This document shows positions 1 through 7,729 of a stretch of DNA of 14,562 bases, in pieces. The notes beneath the pieces are model-generated. The model was not told the origin of the DNA, made no database searches, and saw only the letters and a list, made by a program, of their open reading frames with translations. Position 1 is the first letter of the stretch; every line of letters starts with the position of its first letter. The DNA comes from Candidatus Parepulonipiscium sp. PG-Nun2H_MBin03 (lineage in GTDB: Bacteria; Bacillota; Clostridia; Lachnospirales; Cellulosilyticaceae), in assembly GCA_001995005.1 (NCBI GenBank), contig MDJN01000209.1, positions 1-14,562 on the forward strand. The letters run 5' to 3'. Position numbers and translations under genes: made by a program.

Positions 1-631
1 GCACTTTAAATCAGGCATTGTAACAATAGATGGAAAACCTATAAAAAACATGCACTCCAAAGATTTCTGGAAAATAGTCTCATATGTTCCACAAGCTAAG
101 AGCGTGCAATCTGGATTTAGTGCATTAGATATGGTTGTTTTAGGCATGGCACCGCATTTAGGTGCATTTGCTCAGCCAAAGCAAGAACACCTCGATAAGG
201 CTGCCCAAACACTAGATGAGCTGGGCGTGTTATATTTAAAAGATAAGGCTTGTAACGCAATGTCTGGTGGTGAATTGCAGATGATATTAATGGCACGTGC
301 CATAATCACAAGTCCAAGCATTTTGGTACTAGACGAGCCAGAGTCAAACCTAGATTTTAAAAATCAGCTTACTATACTAAATGCTATCAAAGACTTGGCT
401 GCACACAAAAATATGAGTTGCCTAATTAATACTCACTATCCTGACCATGCAAATCGAATAGCAGATAAAGTTGTATTAATTCATAAGAAAGAAAAGAAAG
501 CATTCTTTGGCTCAACAGAAGAGATGATTACCATTGATAATCTTAAAAAAATATTTGACGTGGATGTTTGTATGAAAACTTTTGAAGAACAAGGTAAGAT
601 ATTAAAAACTATTATTCCATTTGAGAAGTAA
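1..631 (+). CDS. ABC transporter ATP-binding protein, FecE/BtuD type (5' end missing)
   Basis: This is the ATPase subunit of an ABC importer, probably for an iron-siderophore, haem or cobalamin-type substrate; it would act on the cytoplasmic face of the membrane with a permease and binding protein outside the window. The reading frame is open to the window edge from base 2, so the ATG at 50 is internal. The Walker A motif lies upstream of the window. What remains shows the Q-loop (SYVPQ), the ABC signature (MSGGE, about base 260), Walker B and D-loop (ILVLDEPESNLD) and the H-loop histidine (NTHYPD), in the right order and spacing. The C-terminus is complete and the length after the Q-loop fits the roughly 250-residue family. 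The substrate is an inference from general resemblance to FecE/FepC; another metal-chelate importer is possible. The gene ends at a terminator directly downstream. Confidence 0.85.
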   Translation, partial: HFKSGIVTIDGKPIKNMHSKDFWKIVSYVPQAKSVQSGFSALDMVVLGMAPHLGAFAQPKQEHLDKAAQTLDELGVLYLKDKACNAMSGGELQMILMARAIITSPSILVLDEPESNLDFKNQLTILNAIKDLAAHKNMSCLINTHYPDHANRIADKVVLIHKKEKKAFFGSTEEMITIDNLKKIFDVDVCMKTFEEQGKILKTIIPFEK

Positions 632-668
632 CTGCATCTAGCAAATCGCTGAATGCAGTTATTTTTTT
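630..668 (+). terminator. Rho-independent terminator after the ABC ATPase gene
   Basis: An 8-bp stem AACTGCAT (630-637) / ATGCAGTT (653-660) holds a smaller inner stem AGC/GCT around loop AAATC, and is followed by ATTTTTTT (661-668). It overlaps the stop codon of the ABC gene. There is no T-tract on the minus side, so it serves the + strand only. Confidence 0.8.
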
Positions 669-669
669 G

Positions 670-1368
670 TTAATCCAGCACATCTTGTACATATGCAACG
701 GTATTAATAATCAAATTTGTATAAGGTTTAAAATCATCTGCGGTTAAACTATCTAATATAGCTATAGTTTTTGCTCCAGCATTTTTGCCAAACTGCATAT
801 CGCTTAGTGTGTCTCCAACCATAAATACATTAGCAGGTTCTAAATTATTTTGGGCACAAAACTCATTTAACATATATGGGTTAGGCTTTGGCAAAGTTAT
901 GCCATCATCTGCACCAACATAGCTAAATAAATCTTTAATGCCTAATGTCTCTAACATAAGTACAGTCACATCTTTTCTATCTGCTGTTGCTACGCCTAAT
1001 ATATATCCTTTAGAATGTAAATCTCTTAGAACTTCTTCTGCTCCGTCTATAAGCTTAATATCATTTTTGCATTCTTCTACAGATTTATAAAATATATGTG
1101 ATAATTCGTCGTGTAGTTGTGTGGTGGAAATAGTTTTAACATATGGTTGCCACACTTCGGCTATCTCTTTCATAGTTTTGGTGGCAAAAATCCCTCGCCC
1201 GTCTATTGTTTGACCATTCACGCCTATTTCTTTTAGTAGAGTATTGCTATCTTCTTTAATATTGTAATTATTGTGCACTGTATTTGCCACTTCGTTTATA
1301 ATGGGTGCCCACGTTTGCTGAAACGACAGTAGCGTACCATCTTTATCAAATAAAATTCCTTTTTTCAC
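670..1368 (-). CDS. HAD-superfamily hydrolase, phosphoglycolate phosphatase-like
   Basis: This is a 232-residue cytoplasmic haloacid-dehalogenase-type phosphatase resembling Gph/PgpB-type small-molecule phosphatases. All four motifs are present: motif I DKDGT with nucleophile D8 and acid/base D10, motif II threonine T128, motif III lysine K161 (KPNP), and motif IV GDTLSD with D186 and D190. Residues 15-105 form the helical cap (C1 type). The start is GTG (1366-1368): no in-frame ATG lies near the motif I strand, and a GAGAG-type purine stretch precedes the start. The gene is monocistronic, with its own promoter divergent from recG. The substrate cannot be read from sequence; phosphoglycolate is the usual default annotation, and pyrophosphate or other sugar phosphates are equally possible. 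Confidence 0.85.
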   Translation of the reverse strand: MKKGILFDKDGTLLSFQQTWAPIINEVANTVHNNYNIKEDSNTLLKEIGVNGQTIDGRGIFATKTMKEIAEVWQPYVKTISTTQLHDELSHIFYKSVEECKNDIKLIDGAEEVLRDLHSKGYILGVATADRKDVTVLMLETLGIKDLFSYVGADDGITLPKPNPYMLNEFCAQNNLEPANVFMVGDTLSDMQFGKNAGAKTIAILDSLTADDFKPYTNLIINTVAYVQDVLD

Positions 1369-1375
1369 ATTACCA

Positions 1376-1405
1376 CTCTCTTTCGGTTTACTCTCTTTTG
1401 GTTTA
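1376..1405 (-). repeat. Tandem 15-bp duplication covering the ribosome-binding region
   Basis: Two adjacent 15-base units, CTCTCTTTCGGTTTA (1376-1390) and CTCTCTTTTGGTTTA (1391-1405), differ by one base. Read on the minus strand each carries the purine stretch AAGAGAG, so the weak ribosome-binding sequence ahead of the GTG start is present twice. Confidence 0.85.
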
Positions 1406-1406
1406 C

Positions 1407-1436
1407 TTTATACTATAAAACCTATATACAAGTCAA
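1407..1436 (-). promoter_or_regulatory. Sigma-A type promoter of the HAD phosphatase gene
   Basis: On the minus strand a -35 TTGACT (1431-1436) and a -10 TATAAA (1407-1412) are separated by 18 bp. Transcription would begin near 1400, giving a leader of about 32 nt that is almost entirely the duplicated 15-bp unit at 1376-1405. Confidence 0.6.
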
Positions 1437-1463
1437 GCCCTATGCTCTAAGTGGGCATCCGCC

Positions 1464-1491
1464 TTTACTCTTTTGCAATTTATATTATAAA
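1464..1491 (+). promoter_or_regulatory. Probable promoter of recG
   Basis: TTTACT (1464-1469) and TATAAA (1486-1491) are spaced 16 bp apart, 20 bases ahead of the recG start codon. This leaves a very short leader containing the GAGGTGA ribosome binding site (1501-1507). The -35 match is only partial. Confidence 0.4.
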
Positions 1492-1511
1492 ATAACTATT
1501 GAGGTGAAACT

Positions 1512-3545
1512 ATGATTGATGAATCAATACAAATTTTAAAAGGGGTCGGCGCACAGACATCCGCAAAGTTTACTAAACTTAACATTTTTACTATAAAAGA
1601 TTTAATCGAACATTTTCCTAGAAATCATGAAGACCACCAAAATATTATGCCAATATCAAATATTAAAATAGATAAACATAACAGTATATTAGCACGAGTT
1701 ATCAGCACTCCACAACTTACAAAAAAAGGCAGTCTAATTATTACAACCTTTAAAGTTACGGATGATACAGGCACATTATCTATAATATTTTTTAACCAAC
1801 CGTATACGAGAAGTAACTTTCATGTTGGAGAAGTTTATAATTTTTATGGGATAGTAAATAATAAATACAATACTATTCAAATGAGTTCTCCGTCTTATAA
1901 AACTCTATCGCAGTATAATAATATGCCTAAGATAGTACCAATTTATCCTTCTACTAAGTTATTATCTCAAACTTTAATTAGAAATTATATACAGCAAGCT
2001 CTAGATTTGGTTAAAGATGAGATGGATGAAGTTTTGCCGGAAGAGATTATACTTAAATATAATTTTCTTTCAAAAAAGGAGGCAATATGTAACGTACATT
2101 TTCCAACTTCATACGATGTATTTATGCAAGCACGCCATAGACTGATTTTTGAAGAATTATTCATTTTGCAGTTAAGCTTATACTTATTAAAATCTGACTT
2201 CAAAGTAAAAAACCAAGGTACAGTAAAAAATATACCAGACGATTTGATGTGCTTTATAGATAAATTACCGTTTAGTCTAACCACTGCACAAAAGAGAGTG
2301 ACAAACGAAATTATAGCAGATATGCAAAAAGAAGAGGCTGCTAATCGACTTATTCAAGGGGACGTTGGCTCTGGTAAAACCGTTATAGCTGCAATAAGCC
2401 TATTTATTACTATACGAAATAATTTTCAAGCTGCATTAATGGCACCAACTGAAGTATTGGCTACGCAACATTTCAAATTTCTTAATGAAATATTTAAAGA
2501 CTTTAATATAACCATTAAATTGCTAACTGGCTCTACTTCAAAGAAGAATAAACAAATACTGCTAGACAGTCTCCAAGCAGGAGAGATTGATATTTTAGTA
2601 GGCACCCATGCCTTACTAGAAGATAATGTAGTTTATAATAATTTAGGACTTGCCATTACAGATGAGCAACATAGATTTGGCGTAAGACAAAGGCTTAAGC
2701 TTTCTCAAAAAGGTATCAGCCCTGACATTTTAGCCATGACTGCTACTCCTATTCCCAGGACGCTTGGCCTAATTTTATACGGTGATATGGACATATCAAT
2801 AATAGACGAGCTTCCGCCTGGGCGTACGCCAATAAAAACTAATGCAGTAAACAGCTCATACTATCCTCGGATTTATAACTTTATTCGTCAGCATATTGAC
2901 AAAGGTCGTCAATGCTATATTATTTGTCCTATGGTAACAGAAAATGAAAAAACCGACGATTTAAAAGACGTTATCTCCTATACAAAACAGTTAGCCAGTA
3001 ATGAATTTAGTCAGTATAATATTGAATATCTACACGGGAAAATGAAAGGGCGAGAAAAAAACGATGTTATGACACGCTTTGCAAATGGTGATATAGATAT
3101 TCTTGTATCTACTACCGTAGTTGAGGTTGGCGTAAATGTACCTAATGCTACTATTATGATAATTGAAAATGCCGAGAGATTTGGGTTATCTCAACTTCAT
3201 CAGCTACGGGGCAGAGTTGGGCGTGGAATTCATGAATCATTTTGCATATTAATAAGTGATTCATACAATTCTGACACCAAAGCACGTCTAAAGGTTATGA
3301 CAGATACAACAGATGGATTTGTTATTGCTGATATGGATTTAAAACTTAGAGGCTCTGGCGACTTTTTTGGCACAAAACAACACGGTCTTCCGGAAATGAA
3401 AATAGCTAATATATATGTTCATACTGATATTCTGCAAATGGTACAAAGAGAGGTGGAAAACATTATGAAAACTAAGCAAACTCGATATGCAGAGTTATTT
3501 GAATATATAAGAGAAAAATATAAATATACTAATCCTACGCTGTAG
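1512..3545 (+). CDS. recG: ATP-dependent DNA helicase RecG
   Basis: RecG is a superfamily 2 translocase that binds branched DNA and regresses stalled replication forks and Holliday junctions in the cytoplasm. The 677-residue length is normal for the family. The order is an N-terminal wedge/OB-fold region (about 1-240), then the helicase core. Walker A is GDVGSGKT (283-290), motif Ia APTEVLA, the DEAH-like box DEQH (384-387, in the RecG-typical DEQHRFG context), motif III TATPIPRT (from 410), and motif VI LRGRVGRG ending at 572. The RecG-specific TRG region follows as LKLRGSGDFFGTKQHGLP. GAGGTGA lies 4 nt ahead of the ATG at 1512. The gene is divergent from the HAD phosphatase and is followed by asnS on the same strand. 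No truncation or lost catalytic residue is seen. Confidence 0.97.
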   Translation: MIDESIQILKGVGAQTSAKFTKLNIFTIKDLIEHFPRNHEDHQNIMPISNIKIDKHNSILARVISTPQLTKKGSLIITTFKVTDDTGTLSIIFFNQPYTRSNFHVGEVYNFYGIVNNKYNTIQMSSPSYKTLSQYNNMPKIVPIYPSTKLLSQTLIRNYIQQALDLVKDEMDEVLPEEIILKYNFLSKKEAICNVHFPTSYDVFMQARHRLIFEELFILQLSLYLLKSDFKVKNQGTVKNIPDDLMCFIDKLPFSLTTAQKRVTNEIIADMQKEEAANRLIQGDVGSGKTVIAAISLFITIRNNFQAALMAPTEVLATQHFKFLNEIFKDFNITIKLLTGSTSKKNKQILLDSLQAGEIDILVGTHALLEDNVVYNNLGLAITDEQHRFGVRQRLKLSQKGISPDILAMTATPIPRTLGLILYGDMDISIIDELPPGRTPIKTNAVNSSYYPRIYNFIRQHIDKGRQCYIICPMVTENEKTDDLKDVISYTKQLASNEFSQYNIEYLHGKMKGREKNDVMTRFANGDIDILVSTTVVEVGVNVPNATIMIIENAERFGLSQLHQLRGRVGRGIHESFCILISDSYNSDTKARLKVMTDTTDGFVIADMDLKLRGSGDFFGTKQHGLPEMKIANIYVHTDILQMVQREVENIMKTKQTRYAELFEYIREKYKYTNPTL

Positions 3546-3601
3546 CACCTTGAAAAATCTTATATTAAATGATAGATTTAACTAAACTATAACTTAGGAT
3601 C

Positions 3602-3638
3602 TGTTAAGTTAAAATGATACGATTGAATTAACTTAACA
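3602..3638. repeat. 11-bp perfect inverted repeat between recG and asnS
   Basis: TGTTAAGTTAA (3602-3612) and TTAACTTAACA (3628-3638) are perfect inverted copies around a 15-nt centre, about 30 bases ahead of asnS. There is no T-tract after it, so it is not a standard terminator. It could be an operator or an RNA hairpin in the asnS leader. Confidence 0.7.
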
Positions 3639-3667
3639 AGGCCATAACTCAAATAAGGAGACAGAAT

Positions 3668-5059
3668 ATGGATATTATTTCAATCAGACAAATGTATACG
3701 AATATAGACAATTGCTTACAATCAGATGTGCAAGTAGCTGGATGGATTAGGTCGGTTAGAGACTCAAAAACTTTCGGTTTTATCGACTTAAATGATGGGA
3801 CATTTTTTAAAGGTGTCCAAGTGGTATTTGATGATACACTATCAAATTTTAAAGATATTGCTAAACTGGGGGTTGGTGCATCTATTATTGTCACTGGAAG
3901 CGTTGTATTGACTCCAAAAGGCAAACAAGCGTTTGAAATTAAGGCATCAGCAATCATTATAGAAGGGGAATGCCCTCCTGAATATCCGCTACAAAAAAAG
4001 CGTCATAGCTTTGAATTTTTAAGAGAGATTGCGTATTTGCGCCCACGAACAAACACCTTTGCTGCCGTATTTAGAGTTCGCTCTCTTACAGCATATGCAA
4101 TTCATAAGTTTTACCAAGAGCGTTCATTTGTATATGCTCATACTCCTATAATCACAGCTAATGATTGTGAAGGTGCTGGAGAAATGTTTAGAGTTACTAC
4201 GCTAGATGCAAAAAATCCTAAATTGACTAAAGAAGGAGAAGTTGACTTTAAAGAAGACTTTTTTGGTAAAATGGCCTCCCTTACTGTTAGTGGACAGCTG
4301 TCTGCCGAAACATTTGCCCTAGCTTTTCGTGATGTATATACTTTTGGCCCAACGTTTAGAGCAGAAAATTCCAATACTCCTCGTCATGCGGCAGAATTTT
4401 GGATGATAGAACCTGAGATTGCCTTTGCAGATATAGAAGATGATATGAAACTTGCAGAAGATATGTTAAAATATGTAATAAACTATATATTAGAAAATGC
4501 TAAAGAAGAAATGAACTTTTTTAATAGCTTTGTGGACAAGGGAATAAAAGATAGGCTTACTAATATCGTTAACTGTGACTTTGCTAAAGTTACTTATACA
4601 GAAGCTATTGATATACTGCACAAATGTGACAAAAAATTTGAATATCCTGTCAGTTGGGGATGCGATTTGCAAACAGAGCATGAGAGATATCTTAGCGAAG
4701 AGCACTTTAAAAAGCCTGTATTTGTTATAAATTATCCAAAAGATATTAAAGCATTTTATATGAGATTAAATGATGACAAAGCAACAGTTGCTGCTATGGA
4801 TTTATTAGTACCAGGAGTTGGCGAATTGATTGGCGGCAGCCAGCGAGAAGAGAGGCTTAGCGTCTTGAAAGAAAGAATGCAAGAGTGCAATCTAAATGAA
4901 GAGGATTATTGGTGGTATCTAAATCTCAGAAGGTTTGGAGGCACGAGACATGCGGGCTTTGGTCTGGGGTTTGAACGACTGGTTATGTATCTTACAGGTA
5001 TGACAAATATTAGAGATGTAATTCCATTCCCTCGAACGACAGGACAAGCAGAATTTTAA
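3668..5059 (+). CDS. asnS: Asparaginyl-tRNA synthetase
   Basis: AsnRS charges tRNA-Asn with asparagine in the cytoplasm and is a class IIb aminoacyl-tRNA synthetase. The 463-residue length matches typical bacterial AsnRS. Residues 20-105 form the anticodon-binding OB fold (VQVAGWIRSVRDSK). Motif 2 is the segment with R221 and FRAE (230-233), followed by SNTPRHAAEF, which is the asparagine-type rather than aspartate-type signature. Motif 3 is GFGLGFER with E436 and R437, followed by NIRDVIPFPRTTG. AGGAGA lies 6 nt ahead of the ATG. The leader after recG is only 122 nt and shows no T-box features, so co-transcription with recG or an unrecognised promoter is likely. The gene ends at a strong terminator. 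Confidence 0.97.
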   Translation: MDIISIRQMYTNIDNCLQSDVQVAGWIRSVRDSKTFGFIDLNDGTFFKGVQVVFDDTLSNFKDIAKLGVGASIIVTGSVVLTPKGKQAFEIKASAIIIEGECPPEYPLQKKRHSFEFLREIAYLRPRTNTFAAVFRVRSLTAYAIHKFYQERSFVYAHTPIITANDCEGAGEMFRVTTLDAKNPKLTKEGEVDFKEDFFGKMASLTVSGQLSAETFALAFRDVYTFGPTFRAENSNTPRHAAEFWMIEPEIAFADIEDDMKLAEDMLKYVINYILENAKEEMNFFNSFVDKGIKDRLTNIVNCDFAKVTYTEAIDILHKCDKKFEYPVSWGCDLQTEHERYLSEEHFKKPVFVINYPKDIKAFYMRLNDDKATVAAMDLLVPGVGELIGGSQREERLSVLKERMQECNLNEEDYWWYLNLRRFGGTRHAGFGLGFERLVMYLTGMTNIRDVIPFPRTTGQAEF

Positions 5060-5077
5060 GATATATCATAAAAAAAT

Positions 5078-5120
5078 GGTTGTCTCTTTTAGGAAAATAC
5101 CTAAAGGACAACCTCTTTTT
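5078..5120. terminator. Bidirectional terminator between asnS and the pseudo-rhomboid gene
   Basis: The stem has two parts: GGTTGTC (5078-5084) / GACAACC (5107-5113) and TTTAGG (5088-5093) / CCTAAA (5100-5105), with loop AAAATA. On the + strand it is followed by TCTTTTT; on the minus strand by ATTTTTTT. It can therefore end transcription of both convergent genes. Confidence 0.9.
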
Positions 5121-5143
5121 AATGTTACTGTGCGTTATGATGT

Positions 5144-5977
5144 TTAATGTGTATGGTCTTTAAGGTGATCCAAACAATATTCTTTGCCACAAGTTGAACA
5201 ATATCTAAATTCTAAATCAGGGTCATCAAGCTCTGTTTTTCCACATGTACTGCATTTATGAAAAGCTACTTTTATAGTTTGTGGCTGCTTTTTTTGATGA
5301 TTTGCAGAATTTTGCCTTTGTTGTTGCTGTTGGTGGCGCAATGCACTTTCGTATGAGCCAGTTCTTTTTACTCTCATGCGTTGCCCCCTCAAAAAAGGTA
5401 TGCCAAAGAATATGATGTATCCCATAAGCGATGCCAATATTAAGCAAAATATCGAAAATGGGTGAGATGCTGTGAGTATTGTATACCCCATTAGGCCAAA
5501 ATAGAGATATACCATATATTTTGCTTTAACCGGAATAATAAAGTATAGATAAAACGTCGCTTCTGGTACTAACGTAGCATATGATAAAAATAACGACAAA
5601 TTAATATAAGTTACTATACTTCCATTAATTCTAAATAATATGCATACAATAACCGTGCTTACAACACTTATAAAATAATAGAAGTTAAAATGGAATGTGC
5701 CCCAGACTCTTTCTAATTGTGAGCCTATCGAGTAATAGATAAACGCTGCTAGCATAAACCAAAGTGGGCTGAATGAATTTGGAATAAATATAAAAGTAAC
5801 TAACCGCCAAATTTCTCCGGCTAAAATTGCTTCCCAACTAAAATAAAAGTTATAAATTAATCTAGCATTAAAAATAGCTGTAAAAAATACTATTACCTGT
5901 CCAAATATTAAATACATCATTAGGTTTGGAATTGCAAATCTACCTAATTTGCGTTCTAGCTTATCTAAAAAATTCAT
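5144..5977 (-). CDS. Rhomboid-like membrane protein without catalytic dyad, with C-terminal zinc-binding module
   Basis: This 277-residue protein has about six hydrophobic segments between residues 18 and 198, then a Gln-rich basic linker (five consecutive Q at 216-220) and a cytoplasm-type zinc module. The GEIWRLVTFIF segment (54-64) resembles the WR element at the start of the rhomboid/Derlin L1 loop. The active-site GxSG is absent; the corresponding segment near 125-135 reads INLSLFLSYAT. No TM6 AHxxG histidine is seen either. The zinc module has C242-x2-C245 and C260-x2-C263, plus C268, H271, H275 and H277. AGGGAGGT precedes the ATG. It is convergent with asnS and divergent from the PurK-like operon. 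Family knowledge suggests a Derlin/iRhom-like non-proteolytic role, but this is inference and the function is unknown. Confidence 0.75.
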   Translation of the reverse strand: MNFLDKLERKLGRFAIPNLMMYLIFGQVIVFFTAIFNARLIYNFYFSWEAILAGEIWRLVTFIFIPNSFSPLWFMLAAFIYYSIGSQLERVWGTFHFNFYYFISVVSTVIVCILFRINGSIVTYINLSLFLSYATLVPEATFYLYFIIPVKAKYMVYLYFGLMGYTILTASHPFSIFCLILASLMGYIIFFGIPFLRGQRMRVKRTGSYESALRHQQQQQRQNSANHQKKQPQTIKVAFHKCSTCGKTELDDPDLEFRYCSTCGKEYCLDHLKDHTH

Positions 5978-6008
5978 GGATTACCTCCCTAAAGTGAATA
6001 ATGAACTA

Positions 6009-6017
6009 AGTATAGCA
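6009..6017 (-). promoter_or_regulatory. Extended -10 promoter of the pseudo-rhomboid gene
   Basis: On the minus strand TGCTATACT gives an extended -10 (TG, one base, TATACT), placing the start of transcription near 6002 and a leader of about 25 nt carrying the strong AGGGAGGT site. No good -35 is seen, which is usual for extended -10 promoters. Confidence 0.5.
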
Positions 6018-6047
6018 TAAATATTAATTAAATAAAAGGGGAAAGCG

Positions 6048-6076
6048 TTGATATTAAAATAATAATTTGTTACAAT
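6048..6076 (+). promoter_or_regulatory. Sigma-A type promoter of the PurK-like/CHR/rhomboid operon
   Basis: TTGATA (6048-6053) and TACAAT (6071-6076) are spaced 17 bp apart. Transcription would start near 6083, about 29 nt ahead of the first ATG, whose ribosome binding site is AAAGGA (6101-6106). Confidence 0.6.
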
Positions 6077-6111
6077 ATAACTAAAAACGTTATACCATAG
6101 AAAGGAAAATT

Positions 6112-7200
6112 ATGAAAATTAATACAATAGGAATTGTAGGCTCCAATTTAATGTCTTTACTGCTTTGTAAAGAAGCTAAAAAACGAGGCATAGAAACGAT
6201 TTTACTAGATCAGGAATGTTTTAATATATCAAGTGATTATGTAACTACAAATTTGGTGGGTGAGTTTGATAAATTCAATCTTGAGCGCCTAGCATTGCGA
6301 GTTGATGCCATAATTTGTGCTACTAATTTAATTACCGACATTGATGAAAAGATAGAGGATAAAACCTCACTTTACCCAAACAAACGCGCATGCCAATTAC
6401 TTACTGACAGAGTGTCCCAAATTAATCTAGCTCAAGAATTAAAGATAGATTTGCCAAGCCATTTTATAGTAGATGATGTGCAAACTCTATTAGAAGTAAA
6501 AGCGGAACTATTATTTCCCGCTAAATGTTATCAATACACTAGAAACGAAAACGGCGATCTAGAAATTGACGTTTATGCTATAGAAAATATAGATGCAACT
6601 GAAGAATTAGCACAAGTGTTGGCAACCGGTGACAGCGTAATTATAATTGAACAACTAATCTCATATAAACAAAATCTATCCATCACGGCTCTTATGGATA
6701 CTCATAAAAATATAGTATTATATCCTATTAGTGAAGAAAAAGAACTTGACACAAGTGGTAAAAGTCTAATAACTACTCCAGCTAATATAACCAAAACCAT
6801 TGCTAAAAAAATTGAAACAACCACACGTAAATTTGTTAAAAAGATAGCTAGTGCAGGCATGTTTACGTTAAAATTCGGCGTAACAGAAGACAGAAAAATA
6901 CATCTCTTAGCCGTAACCCCAGGTGTCACAGTTGGAGATATACACACAAATCACTCAACCGAACTATCTGTATATGAACAATATCTAAATTTAATAGAAG
7001 GCAAAAATATAGTTGATGTAACTATAAACGAGAATAATAGCGTTTATATTACAAATGAACAAAATGTTGACGAAATGTTTGAGTTGCCTTACCATTTATA
7101 CAAAATACGTATAGAACGAAAAGAAAGTATAGAAATTTTGGTTATAAAAGATAGGCCAATAGACGATATTATAGCAGAAAGCAGGGAGTCTAATGCATGA
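6112..7200 (+). CDS. PurK-like ATP-grasp protein with degenerate active site
   Basis: The 362-residue protein follows the layout of PurK, which carboxylates aminoimidazole ribonucleotide using ATP and bicarbonate. Recognisable parts are the N-terminal nucleotide-fold strand (TIGIVGSN) and the YPNKRACQLLTDR segment that parallels PurK's PS...QDR. Then come FPAK with K138, the EQLISYKQNLSI segment (180-191), TTPANI (221-226), and a C-terminal ELSVYEQYL like PurK's SQFEQHL. The catalytic positions are changed: where PurK has a metal-binding Glu before its FVT strand this protein has K254, and where PurK has NExAPR this one reads LAVTPG (266-271). The Gly-rich dinucleotide-type loop and the ATP-grasp loop are also degraded. 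It is probably not a working PurK; a binding or regulatory role is inferred. It overlaps the first CHR gene by 8 nt. Confidence 0.7.
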   Translation: MKINTIGIVGSNLMSLLLCKEAKKRGIETILLDQECFNISSDYVTTNLVGEFDKFNLERLALRVDAIICATNLITDIDEKIEDKTSLYPNKRACQLLTDRVSQINLAQELKIDLPSHFIVDDVQTLLEVKAELLFPAKCYQYTRNENGDLEIDVYAIENIDATEELAQVLATGDSVIIIEQLISYKQNLSITALMDTHKNIVLYPISEEKELDTSGKSLITTPANITKTIAKKIETTTRKFVKKIASAGMFTLKFGVTEDRKIHLLAVTPGVTVGDIHTNHSTELSVYEQYLNLIEGKNIVDVTINENNSVYITNEQNVDEMFELPYHLYKIRIERKESIEILVIKDRPIDDIIAESRESNA

Positions 7201-7729
7201 TGCACTTGCTCTATTTGGAGCCTTTTTTAAGATAGGAGCCTTCACATTTGGTGGTGGCTACGCTATGATGCCACTTATTCAAGAAGAATTGGTTAATAAG
7301 CGTGGCTGGGTAACCGCTGAAGAAGTATTGGATTATTACGCTATAGGACAAATGACCCCAGGCATTATAGCCGTAAATACAGCAACCTTTATAGGGTATA
7401 AAAAAGGCGGTATTTTAGGAGCTATTTTTGCAACGCTGGGCGTAGTTGCACCTTCTATAGTAATAATCACATTAATTGCAACAGTCTTTGATACTATTAT
7501 GGAAAATAATATGGTGGAAAAAGCATTTCTGGGTATTAGAATTGTTGTGGTATCTCTTATTGCAAGCGGAGTTGTTGCTCTGGCCAAAAAATCGTTAATA
7601 GATAAAGTAACAATATCTTTATTTGTTATAAGCCTTCTAATAATGTCTGTTATATCTCCTTCACCTATAGTAGTTATTATAATAGGAGCAGTTGCAGGAT
7701 TAATATTTTGCAAGGAGGAGCAAGCATGA
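7193..7729 (+). CDS. CHR-family (chromate-type) transporter, first half-size subunit
   Basis: This 178-residue membrane protein is a short-chain CHR transporter. CHR proteins move chromate and probably other anions across the membrane, and short forms are normally encoded as adjacent pairs that correspond to the two halves of full-size ChrA. Visible family motifs are FKIGAFTFGGGYAMMP (12-27), RGWVT (37-41), the QMTPG turn (53-57) with NTATFIGY, and VAPS (85-88). About five or six hydrophobic segments are present. The ATG at 7193 overlaps the end of the PurK-like gene and has AGGGAG 4 nt upstream. The end overlaps the second CHR gene by 4 nt (ATGA). Chromate as the physiological substrate is doubtful without a resistance context; the family assignment itself is firm. 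Confidence 0.88.
   Translation: MHDALALFGAFFKIGAFTFGGGYAMMPLIQEELVNKRGWVTAEEVLDYYAIGQMTPGIIAVNTATFIGYKKGGILGAIFATLGVVAPSIVIITLIATVFDTIMENNMVEKAFLGIRIVVVSLIASGVVALAKKSLIDKVTISLFVISLLIMSVISPSPIVVIIIGAVAGLIFCKEEQA

Noticed and set aside
2076..2092. Perfect AAGGAGG followed by ATG TAA inside recG, like an internal start-stop site.
   Set aside because: In the recG frame these bases encode Lys-Glu-Ala-Ile-Cys-Asn; a start directly followed by a stop makes no product, and chance in a purine-rich coding stretch explains it.
3546..3667. T-box leader upstream of asnS.
   Set aside because: The region is only 122 nt and lacks the AGGGTGG-type T-box sequence and a terminator hairpin.
7708..7725. TTG start at 7708 for the second CHR subunit.
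   Set aside because: It lies ahead of the AAGGAGGAG site; the ATG at 7726 has ideal spacing and an ATGA overlap.
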